In this document: positions 33,701-43,900 of the stretch, one piece after another
Layout: each line of letters begins with the position of its first letter
How positions within the stretch are numbered: the first letter of the stretch is position 1
Source of the DNA: Glandiceps talaboti
Taxonomy: Eukaryota; Hemichordata; Enteropneusta; Spengelidae
NCBI RefSeq assembly: GCF_964340395.1
Contig: NC_135552.1
Coordinates: 14,369,694 to 14,432,193 of the forward strand
Length of the DNA: 62,500 bases
Direction: 5' to 3'
Notes under the pieces: model-generated
What the model was told of the DNA's origin: nothing
The model's input: only the letters and a program-made list of their open reading frames with translations
The model's database searches: none
Made by a program: the position numbers and the translations under genes

Positions 33701-36700
33701 CTTCAATGATGTAGACTTGTCATATGACTGTATACTACTGATATTTCTATCTGTGGCTAGGCTGGGGGGTGGTGATATATATATAACACAATTTGTGGCC
33801 TTGTTCAAACGACTTGTGGTGGTGTGCTATGTACACGTATACATAAAAATTCTGGCTATATGCACTCAATTTATGGCACACAATTCGTAGCTAAGTAAAG
33901 GTGTGTTACATACACACAAATTGGGTCAGTCTCTAAGGCTTTGAAGTGGAGGAAAGGGGAATTAAGAACATGGTCAAATGACTGAGTACTAATATTTTAC
34001 TAAATACACACAGACAATTAGTCTTGTTCACTTATGATAGATGACACTGTTTATGATCGTGTCACAAGTGACAAACGTAGGCAAACCATATACTTACATC
34101 AACGTAACTTAAAAAATTCAATACATACATTTTTTTACACCAGGTTGCAAGAACAATGCTATTACCAGGGTTATTAAAGACCTTAAGTTCCAACAAAAGA
34201 ATGCCACTACCGATGAAAATATTTGAGATTTCTGATGTTGTTGTAAAAGACTCAGAAAAAGATGTTGGTGCAAGAAACTTTCGACATTTCAGTGCTGTCT
34301 ACTACAACAAAACCCCAGGTTTTGAGGTAAGTATTGTGATATCAGACTTTGCTTGTATAACTCTTCTACAGATTTGCATAAGAAAATATGACTAATGAAG
34401 GAGGTAAAGTGGCACAAGCCGAGTTTATAAGTTTTTTACTCAAGTGAGAATACTTACAAAAAACTTTGATTAAACTATTCTAGTATAATGTTAATGTCAA
34501 CACATACCTTCTATGACATTGCAATTTATGTTTTGATGGTGTTAGGACTGTTGATTGCATAATAGGAGGTTCCTGAACATTTTTTTCATTCGTATAATAA
34601 ATTACATCATTGGATCGTTTATAAGTTATATCCTAATACTAAGTTTGAATTAACCCTTTCTCCTTTTCTTTTCCTTCCTTTTTGTTGTTACTCTAATCTT
34701 TTGGAAAATTAAAAAAATATATATAAAAAAAAAAAAGTTTGAATTCAGTCAATTGCAAGTGATGGTTAAAATAGTAGAATATTGTGAGTACCGTTTAATA
34801 TGCAGACAAAAATTATATCCCCAAAACATGTAAATTCAGCTTGTGCCCCTTTAAAACCATCTACACTGCGGAGTACATCAAATTGTGGTAGATCACACAC
34901 AGTTAAAGGGTAAAGGTGGCTATGTATTATAAATAGGGGTTGGATTAAGAAGTGATAGGTCACACACAGTTAAAAGGGTAAAGGTGGCTATGTATTATAA
35001 ATAGGGGTTGGATTCTGTATACATGTATAGTATACTAGTATCATAATGGACAGCCAACTGGAGTGTCCCTGCACATACATGTATAGTATACTAGTATCAT
35101 AATGGACAGCCAACTGGAGTGTCCCTGCACATACATGTATAGTATACTAGTATCATAATGGACAGCCAACTGAAGTGTCCCTGCACATACATGTATAGTA
35201 TACTAGTATCACAATGGACAGCCAACTGAAGTGTCCCTGCACATACATGTATAGTATACTAGTATCACAATGGACAGCTAACTGAAGTGTCCCTGCACAT
35301 ACATGTATAGTATACTAGTATCACAATGGACAGCCAACTGAAGTGTCCCTGCACATACATGTATAGTATACTAGTATCAAAATGGACAGCCAACTGAAGT
35401 GTCCCTGCACATACATGTATAGTATACTAGTATCACAATGGACAGCCAACTGAAGTGTCCCTGCACATACATGTATAGTATACTAGTATCACAATGGACA
35501 GCCAACTGAAGTGTCCCTGCACATACATGTATAGTATACTAGTATCATAATGGACAGCCAACTGTAGTGTCCCTGCTATTTCATACACTCTCATATTGTG
35601 TCAAATTTTCCATTTACTAACTACAAAGTGTAACCATGCCACTATCCAGTGCAAACAGATCTCTACCATGTTGAATATACTATAACTACCACCATGGAAG
35701 GGTTATACTTCCATGGTTTATACTTCCATGCTATCACTAACCAGTGCAGACAGTCCTAATGTGCCGTACATACAATGATTTTACCAAGTGAGTAGATTAA
35801 TCTACATTGTATATGTGTTGATGTACTGTTTATATTCAATACCAGGTAATTCATGGTCTACTAGACAGGGTCATGCAGTTACTTGAAGTTCCACTGAAAA
35901 AGGATGACTCTACCGGCTATGAAATAAGGGCTGCAGATGGTAAGTCATCACCCTTGACATGCAGTGTTTACAGAAGCATGGGTACATGAAGTAAAGCAAT
36001 CGTTTTCATGAACACTGTTTGACTTCATTAGGATCAAGATATTAGAAACCTGACAAGTGGAGAGACCTTTTATTTGTTACCATTAGGATAATACACAACA
36101 GTACCTGTGCAATCTTTTATTTACCGATTTTGGAATGTTCCACTTTTGTCCGTCATTACTTGTCTGAATTTTGACAGGAGATTAAAATATCTTAGTCATA
36201 ATAATAATATTAGTTTTGTAAAGTACTTTCCCACTCAGTGCTCAAAGCATTTTACAATTATTACCCTTGCATGGACCTATATCAGCACAACAGCCCTTTT
36301 GATATACTTCCTCAACTTGTAGGTATTGCATTACAGGCTCTGTAAGCACACAGGATTAAAGCAACCTCTATTCTTCCAGGTCCCCAATTATACAAGTGGG
36401 TTGACTTGGGCACAATCGTGATTCAAATCTAGTCGTAAGTCTTTAGCCAATCAGTAACACACAGTAACACTGAGGCGCAAACTTGCAACATGCAAATTCC
36501 AAGAAAGACATGCTAACCATTCACCAATTCACTTTGGAGAGTTACAGCTATGCACACCAGAGCTAAGTAAATAAAAACTATAATAATGTACTTCTTATCT
36601 TTACCATTACAGATAGTACCTTCTTTCCTGGCAGATGTGCTGAAATTGTATACTGTGGTCAAGTAATCGGAAAGCTTGGAGTTCTACATCCTGATGTTAT

Positions 36701-36764
36701 TACAAACTTTGATCTGACATTACCCTGCTCGGCTTTTGAAATCAACTTTGAACCTTTCCTTTAA
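24549..36764 (+). CDS. FARSB: Phenylalanyl-tRNA synthetase beta subunit (cytosolic)
   Basis: Pairs with FARSA to form the alpha2-beta2 enzyme that charges tRNA-Phe. Exons: 24549-24606, 25952-26007, 26797-26894, 27161-27290, 27962-28077, 28329-28437, 28877-29027, 29541-29673, 30429-30542, 31378-31484, 32478-32659, 33336-33428, 34144-34326, 35846-35939 and 36613-36764. The sum is 1776 bp, 591 residues, in one frame (human 589). It starts [15 protein letters not shown] and ends FEINFEPFL. Landmarks include the VPANRYDLLC and KIRPF-like ([14 protein letters not shown]) regions of the N-terminal and B3/B4 parts. Others are IGTHDLDT, the B5-type [14 protein letters not shown], and the catalytic-fold-like C-terminal core ([37 protein letters not shown]). 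The intron between 31484 and 32478 is AT-AC. All other introns are GT-AG. The gene looks intact and functional. Confidence 0.98.
24607..26796. other. FARSB introns 1 and 2
   Basis: Intron 1 (24607-25951) holds a C then poly-A run (about 25261-25293) and a TTG microsatellite (25711-25755). Intron 2 (26008-26796) holds a short CACCCC repeat (about 26115-26145). No other features were seen. Confidence 0.6.
27291..27961. repeat. Microsatellites in FARSB intron 4
   Basis: A GT run at about 27389-27430, and GA followed by (GACA)n at about 27641-27728. The open frames crossing these arrays are products of the repeat and are not genes. Confidence 0.95.
28521..28682. repeat. (ACAT)n microsatellite in FARSB intron 6
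   Basis: About 40 tetranucleotide units, interrupted near 28577-28592 by ACGT units. It is open in several frames on both strands purely because of its composition. Confidence 0.97.
29028..30428. other. FARSB introns 7 and 8
   Basis: Intron 7 (29028-29540) contains a degenerate repeat of about 48 bp with 'gtgctctatttgtc'-like phrases (about 29180-29330). Intron 8 (29674-30428) shows nothing recognisable. Confidence 0.5.
30535..30700 (+). repeat. Tandem copies of the FARSB exon 9 donor region
   Basis: The true exon end ggaatcaa|gtaggt (donor at 30543) recurs as ggaatcaa|gtaata (30597) and ggaagcaa|gtgcta (30661). Each is followed by a related stretch, ataagggaaaat.tgattgg or a variant. Unit length is about 54-64 bp, three copies. 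Confidence 0.8.
31710..32012. mobile_element. Foldback element inside the U12 intron
   Basis: Arms of about 125 bp at 31710-31836 and 31887-32012 are imperfect reverse complements. The best block is 'catggtttgataagaacag' against 'ctgttcttatcaaaccatg'. The outer ends are cctgttacaaa and tttttgtgacagg. No ORF of note. Confidence 0.8.
32060..32348 (+). mobile_element. Dispersed repeat with SINE-like 3' tail
   Basis: Ends in 'agcactttgagcatagagtg' then 'gctatataaaaac' and a TTA/GTA repeat. This is the common 3' tail type of SINEs and LINE-derived elements. The 5' part resembles 10440-10600. A related tail in antisense lies at about 36190-36300. Confidence 0.6.
32911..33201. mobile_element. GC-rich TIR element about 290 bp long
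   Basis: Perfect 18-bp terminal inverted repeats: gggtgcgttcgattatgc at 32911-32928 and its reverse complement ending at 33201. CTG stands on both sides (32908-32910 and 33202-33204) and is a possible 3-bp target duplication. An internal copy of 'gcgttcgatta' lies near 32969. Composition is clearly richer in GC than the host intron (FARSB intron 11, 32660-33335). Confidence 0.8.
33429..34143. other. FARSB intron 12
   Basis: No repeats or coding sequence recognised. GT-AG borders. Confidence 0.5.
34895..35015. repeat. Two-copy tandem repeat, unit about 58 bp
   Basis: Two copies of 'tcacacacagttaaa' followed by 'ggtaaaggtggctatg' and 'ataggggttggatt', directly before the 56-bp minisatellite in FARSB intron 13. 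Confidence 0.88.
35021..35576. repeat. 56-bp minisatellite, ten copies
   Basis: Starts at 35021, 35077, 35133 and so on to 35525, exactly 56 bp apart. The unit contains the palindrome tagtatacta, then 'atggacagccaactg' and 'gtgtccctgc'. Copies differ at only a few positions (catAA/cacAA, ctgGag/ctgAag), so expansion is recent. Intron 13 of FARSB. Confidence 0.96.
35940..36612. other. FARSB intron 14
   Basis: Bases about 36190-36300 read, in antisense, as the SINE-like tail ('aaagtactttcccactcagtgc'), so the intron carries a minus-strand copy of that repeat. No coding sequence. Confidence 0.55.
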
Positions 36765-37035
36765 GACATCAGAAGAAAACATCTCTAGAGAAGTGTCTTG
36801 ATAGAGTGTATCAATGAAGTGTGTCAATCTGTCATCTTATAGTGTATATTAGTCTTGTCCAATCTCAACAATACAGAGAACTACTTTCAGCACAGAACTT
36901 TTTGCACTTTGATGTTGGTACATGTTATAGAAATACTCAAGTTGTACCTATTCATCTAAATGTACTTCAAATTAGAATAATGATGTGCACAGTCACAAAA
37001 ATTTGCACATAATGTTTACCCTTAGACTTGACTGG

Positions 37036-37041
37036 AATAAA
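37036..37041 (+). terminator. Candidate FARSB polyadenylation signal
   Basis: aataaa about 270 bp after the stop codon. Plausible spacing for a 3' UTR, not proven. Confidence 0.4.
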
Positions 37042-37834
37042 TTGAGATACTACTATGATACTGATCATGCTTTCAATTAGTCTTTGCTGATTGGAGACTA
37101 CTATACTGGGTTCCGTCCGGCCAGCCATCCGACCATCTATGTACATTGTATGTCTAAAATGCATGAGATGATATTAACCAAACCTGGCACAAATGTCAAA
37201 TACTATATTATGCATATATGTTGTATGTCACTTTGATTGGTGACCTTAGCCATAATGGTGAAATAGAAGCCAAATTTGTCATAAAACTTCATATTTTGTC
37301 TGCTAATTCTGGAAGCTTAAGTGATAGACCATATTAAAGTGTCTACACCCATGTTATTCATGATGAGCTTTCTAATGAGACTTTGACCTTGAACTCTGTG
37401 TCAAAGGTCAAATGTTCAAAGTGTTAATGTATATTGCTGACATGCGTGGCAGCCAGGTTTTTCATACCATTCAGACTGAAGGAGTAAATTGGAACGATGG
37501 AGGTTGTCTTAGATGAAGACTTGTTTTACCTATAAACAGTTCGTACACATAATTTTAACACTGTACCAAGTGTTGTGATATCATTACTTCACTATCTATC
37601 TGTGTGTGTGTGTGTGTGTATGTTTAATGAATGTGTCTGTGTGTGTGTGTGTGTGTGTGTATGATTTAGTCGGCTCGGTATGCTGAGAACAGGTACATTG
37701 CAAATGCATTTATTTTGATTGCTGTTTCTTATACTGAGACTTTTAGAATGTGATTTGTCTTAGTTGAACAATACGACATATTTTAGTCAGTATATGTTCA
37801 CGTATGTACGGTGTATGAACTGCCAGCCATATTA

Positions 37835-38581
37835 AGGGAGCCTTCAGTAATTATAAAGGGGGTGGGCTCACATTTTACAAATCGGTTCTCGGGGAGGGCC
37901 ATATTTTAGGAAATGGAGCTAGGGGGAGGGTCACATTGTATTTTTACTCTTGTAACGACTAACTTCGCATTATTTCGTGATTCTGGCATGCCATCAGCGC
38001 AGTGTGACATAATCCACAGTTATCAGGGGCTGATACGTTCTGATATTGCAGTTCGATAGTGTCAATTGCAGTCAGGTCGCCGCTGACAGCCATGCAATGA
38101 ACCGTGGAGGGACTGTGAGTGAATCAATTGGTTGTAGTATGAGAAGATGAATGGGTGCCCGGGAGTGAAGGATGAACAGTATGGCAAGGCATTGGTCATA
38201 ATGTCACTGTCATGGGATGGGAATGCTGACCTCAGTCCCGACAATGTCGACAGCGTGCGCATGCCCAATCACGTGTTTGGGAGTTCTACTCTATGCCAAT
38301 TAGATCTAAACATGTGATTTTCAGTGACTATAACTGCAATGCCTTCACAAACTGGTAATAGTAGTGGGAAACAACCAATGTCTTTAAAGATCTTTAAAAA
38401 GTATCAAAGCATTTGAACCCTTTTTTTCTTTTTTTTAAAAAATAAATAGGCGGGAAGGGACGCGTTTAAGACAAAGGCAACTGAGAAAACGGAATCTGAA
38501 AAGGGCCACATTTTACACAGCAGACACTTGATTTCACCCAGCACCCCCCCCCCCCCCGTTGTAATTACTGAAGGCTCCCTA
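37835..38581. mobile_element. TIR element of about 745 bp, possibly Kolobok-like
   Basis: Left end agggagccttcagtaatt (from about 37835), right end its reverse complement, aattactgaaggctccct (to 38580). The left flank reads TTAA directly before GGGAGCC and the right flank reads TAAA, close to a TTAA target duplication. The interior has no transposase. Superfamily assignment is inference. Confidence 0.65.
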
Positions 38582-40273
38582 AAGTCAATTTCAAGCAAAA
38601 CTTGGTCGATAGGTCAGGCACTACAGAAATTGATGCACACCCCTTTGGTTTGCAGTTTTAGCGATTATGGCCGAATGAAAACCACAATGTTAGAGCAACA
38701 TCACTGAACATGACCTAAAAGGTTGAATACACCGATATTCATCATTGATCAGTTAGGTTCCGCCCAAAACTCCTCAAGCAATATCATATTTACATGTATA
38801 CTTTCCGAAGGAAAAACGCAGACCCTTTCTCATACCAAAGCCTGTCGTATGTTTTATCGTGACATGATCATGAATTTGTTATTAAATTGGTTGTGCTATC
38901 AGAGTTGTTTAACCCCTGTATATCATTAGCATGATATATGGTAATAGTCACTGCTAATTGTGGAGGGTAACTCAGATTAGATATTTTGCTATCCGAAAGA
39001 AAAAAATATGAAAAGTGTACCGTTTCTCATACTTTGAGACCCCTTTCGCGCGAACCCGCAATCCCCGTATTGACAGTTGACAAAGGGTCTCACCACTATA
39101 GTGTCAAAGGCAAGCTTTCCTTTAAGACAGAGACCTTTAAACTTGAATTTCGTCTTCAAGGTTAGATAGCAAATTACCCAATAACTTCGAAAGCCTTGAC
39201 GTCGTCCATATCACGTCTGTACAGGGGCCTAGCTGTGACCTTGTAAGTTATAATATTATTACGTATTTTGCCATCTGGTGGCGGCATCTTGATAGAAGCG
39301 AGCTTTTCAACTGCTATTATTAACGTTTGGCCCCAACCTCCATATTCAACGTCACACTGCAGGACACTGTTCAATTAGGCCTACTTGAAAATTCTGTAGG
39401 ATCACAGTTCACTTGGTACATCCGCATCTTTAGTGTTCAGCATTCAGACGCTGACTACGACCTTCAAGTCTTATTGTAATTTGAACAGTAACTGGAATGT
39501 TTGTTCTTACAATAGGGTCACCATTCAAGGTTCTACACCAACAGTAACTTTGAAGTTATCTGAGAGGACAGTAACCTATATGTGTTGTCTTTAATCTCAT
39601 TTTGAAAGTCGTTTTGCATTCTACTACTACCATGACCTTTTGAAATCAGCACATCATTCAATCACATCGTTCAATGTAACATGCATCCATACTTCAAGAT
39701 TGGGCTCTCTGCCTACATACCAGTACACAAGCGTCTTTCGAAAAGAAATTTGTCTATAGATAGGAATAACACCCGATCTGGATGACGGGGATAAACGCTT
39801 ACCTCGTATGGGATAATTATCTCGAGTAGGATAATTGATGATATCCCGAACGCAATAAATGACTTTTGCGCTCTGGCCCACATAACGACAATATGGCCCA
39901 TATGGAAACCGATGTGCATGCATTTTGTCTACACTCTTGGACGTACAAAAAAGTTAGGGTCGGACATAGGTTATTCTTGCCACTTTTTTCAGAACACGAA
40001 TTTGAAGTGTTCTGAAAACCAAGAGAGAATATATTAAACTTCCTCCATGTCGGGATGATCATTGTAAACCAACGATACCTGTCGATAACTAAATTCTTTT
40101 TAAACTTGTTTATCTCCTTATTGGGATAGGAATGAGTATCCGATTGCTAGTTATTCCTGACTGATGAAATTGTGTGTATTCATGTACATGTACCTATTTT
40201 CAATTCAGATCTATCCATGGAGAGAAGATAATTTCCATGAATATCCTGGTATAGAATACAACTATCTTTTCTT

Positions 40274-40304
<31 letters not shown>

Positions 40305-40995
40305 TTTTTTTTTTTTGGGGGGGGGGGGTTAGCCAGAGGAACGGACACCATGAATTCCACTGGAGGTTTGAAGGTATGTTAGCTCTTCTCTTAGATTACT
40401 ACCTGGTCTTTGATTTGGACATTGCCTAATTTTCTCATAAAATTTAAATTTTATAATTTCATATCTGCTAAGATTTATTTTTAAATGATTTGCAATTACA
40501 ACAGAAACATCATAGGTTGCCCATTCTATGAAACCACTTGTGTCATGTTATTTTTCAATTCCGGTCACGTACTATAACTGGTCTGTTTTATTCCACACTT
40601 TTGTTGACCTGTCTATTCAAAGTATTGAAATCCCAAACAATAACCTCAGGGTTGGCCGCCATCTTTTTTTTGTTCTGCTTGTAATACGGTGTGCGTTCAG
40701 TTCAATGGTAGTTCTTTTAATATCATCATGATAGCGCAATTATTCGCGTTTCCACATGAAAACATCGTATACTGAACATCAAAATAATCGTTTCTGGGTG
40801 TAACACAGGACACACTGACAGACTCAAGACAGAAGCGGAGTGATTGGGAGGACCACAATTCGGACGGGACGTCGAGTTTTTAGCAAAGGGTACGGAACGA
40901 AACTAAGGTCAAGGGACCTATATAGTGTCTTTTTCACCTAACAAATATAATTGTCGCAAAGAGTACTTGGTTTTCTCGTCAGAGATATCATCGGC

Positions 40996-43900
40996 ATGGC
41001 GTCACCAAAAGATAATTCCTTGGAAGACGACTTGACGTGCTGCGTATGTGCAGAAGTTTTTGAAGACCCTGTGATGTTACTGTGTGGTCATGATCTATGC
41101 AGGAAGTGCTGTGAAGCCTTGCAAAAACAGGCTTTAAAGAAACAAAGCCATGGTAAATTTCACTGTCCAGAGTGTCGCGCCGAGGTACTACTAGATGAAC
41201 GTGGTATAGATGCCTTGCCCCGCAATTTCCGACTTCAGAATCTCTGTGACAAGGTTCGTCAAATGAAACGGAAGAATTCAATGGACCACCAAGATCAAGA
41301 TGATCCGTATTCTACATTAAGTATATCTTACATGAGACGAAAGGTGAGTTAGTTGTCTAGTATGCCGCCCTTGTTGTCATATATGCCATTTGTTATACCC
41401 GCCTTTCATGCATGTTTCTCTTCAACTGCGTGAATGACCCAACGACTGGCATTGTCCACATCAAGTTGTTTGCATAATAATATGAAAACATATTGGTTGA
41501 AAAGAATGCGTTTGTTCAAAGCGCAGCGAAGCCTACTGACGATGACTTAGTTATCATCGACTCATCACCAACATGCATCTATAGTATAACTTTAACGATT
41601 GATGTTGCTATAGCTCCAATCTTATGATACATTTACCTGATGAAAACAATACAGGTCAGCGATCAGGTGCAGCAAATGAACCGGGAGGGGACTTTTTGTA
41701 TTTGTCCGTAGGAGTGGAAAGAAACCAATGTTTAATTTCTGCGGCCAAAACATGAATTTCAGTTGTTAATGAGTGGTACTGTAACTTAGAATGGAAGGGT
41801 ATCGGCAATGCGGGCAGCATTGAGCGTTATTGAAGAAAGGATAGGAGTTTTGCCCAGAGTGATTAATTCATTTGGTATCAGATTAATCTACGCAGTGGGG
41901 AGCTTGCAGATACTGGGAGAGGGGAAAGGGAGAGACATATATTAATTCCAGTTAGTGGGCAGAGGGCATGTGGATCCAGCGGGATTGGGAGGGCATGTAG
42001 TTAAATTCTGCAGATGGAGGGGTCATACGAACAGCTTTCAATTTCCTCTTTACAATATATAACTGTCAACATATGTCCTTGACTATATTTTGCTTTTTTC
42101 GAATGAATTCACAAGTGGCTCGTTGGCTGCATGTGAGCGATGCAATTCAGTTATAAATGACCTGACAAGTCTGATACCTTATTCGATTTTTTTAGGGCAG
42201 TGTTATAAACCACATGGCGTCTCTGGGGGAGAAAATCAAAGAAATGGAACGGTTTATCAAAGCCCTAGATGAAAAATGTGAAACAGTGGAGGTACGTAGG
42301 ACCAATGGTATTACTCACGACGGTTATTACCAAAAGACATTGTTAACGATTGCACACTATGAAATGTGTATAATCATAATCATATTTTGGTTACCTTATT
42401 TGTTTGTTTTCCAAGTACATGTATTGTTCCTTGCCTCATATCATATCATCTCATCTCATCTCATCTCATCTCATCTCATATATCATATCATATCATATCA
42501 TATCATATCATATCATTCCATATCGAATATCAAATCGAATCATGTGTCTGCTTCTTGTTATTATCTTAGACTACCTGAGTGCTAACTCTCGTCAACATAG
42601 TTTTTGTACAAATATTTGAAAGAATGGTAACTTTCAACTCTGTATTATACTTGGATCCACTATTATATTCAAAGGCCAGGATTTGAATCCCACGTTCTCG
42701 CATTGTTATTATCTTGATATCTACATAATAATTACATAGGATCATTCTTTTATTCAAGACAAACATTTTCTACAGTTATTTTCCACACCCAAATTTCAAT
42801 CCTAGCCTGAAATGGGCCTTTAAATACATGTCAATTTGTCGTCGCCATGGTAACGCAATGCTCTTTCTTGCTGAACCATGGATGGGTTTATTTTGATCTG
42901 TTTAATATATATTTACAGAAAAACTGCAGTAAACTGAAGGTATCCATTTCCAAGGAGTGTGACTCGTTGTCCACGTTATTAGACCAGAAACGTAAATCGA
43001 TGATCACCGATATTGACAAACATAAAATTGATATCAATACACAATTAAGACGACAAATAGCAGTGTACAACAAGGCGCTTACTGAAGCTAAACACGCTGA
43101 GGTGAAAGTCAAGAATAATATGGAATCTATGAAGCAAAAGGAATTCATCAAGGTTGGTAATTCTCCAGTTTTCAAAGACGATATATATTGGGAGGAAATA
43201 TAGGAAGTTGGGGTGTCTGGTAAACATGATAGGTATACAATTCGTCGAACGTTGTTGGACTTATACAGTGTCGGAAACGGATTCAAAATTTATGTAGAAA
43301 AGTTATTCTGTAAAAGTATATTAGAAAGCTGTTTAGATCTCATAATGCAAACTATCCAATTATGGCCAAAACGACTTATGGATTCGCGAAATCTTTTTAT
43401 GTGTGTGGGGGTGGGGGTCCTACTTAGAACTTTATACTTTGAAAATGTCATATCATGATCATATCATATCATCTCAGTAGAGTTGCCGTATTCGACGTGG
43501 AACTTAATTACACAAGTTACTACCAAACCAGAAAGACTATAGAGTTTCAATTGGCGGCACCATGATTTTTACAACACATACAATGTTTTTTTATTGCCAA
43601 TTACACAAACAAAAAACAAAATACGTACATACAATGTTACACTTTATCTCACACATTCACAGTTTTGTGTTTGAGTCTTCCTTGTCTCATCCGACAGTGG
43701 TGTTGATTTGTGTTCAAAGTGAGATAAAATGTATCAATTTATTTTGCATTTTATATCAGTATCTGTCTTTTGTTTTGTGGGTAATTTGTAACAAAAAGCT
43801 GTATAGTCACTCTGGTTTGGTTGTATAAAGTGATGGTGAAAGCTTCGTGCTCAATAATTCATAAATTTGTGTTGCTGCATTTCATATTTATTGTAGTAAA

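Larger units (their letters stand above)
36765..40995. other. Intergenic between FARSB and the RING gene
   Basis: Holds a copy of the 'gaccttgacc' dispersed repeat (about 37140-37480), GT runs (about 37597-37661), a TIR element (37835-38581) and a T-run followed by a G-run (about 40263-40328). ORFs here lack support. A short ATG frame at about 40350-40377 ends at a GTATGT donor-like site and could be an upstream exon, but there is no evidence for it. Confidence 0.5.

Noticed and set aside
40951-40995. Upstream in-frame TTG extension of the RING protein
   Set aside because: Not an ATG. The ATG at 40996 has a good context and begins a typical N-terminus just before the RING.
42214-42585. Open frame extending RING exon 2 into the intron
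   Set aside because: A GTACGT donor ends the exon at 42291. The rest is pentanucleotide repeat translation.
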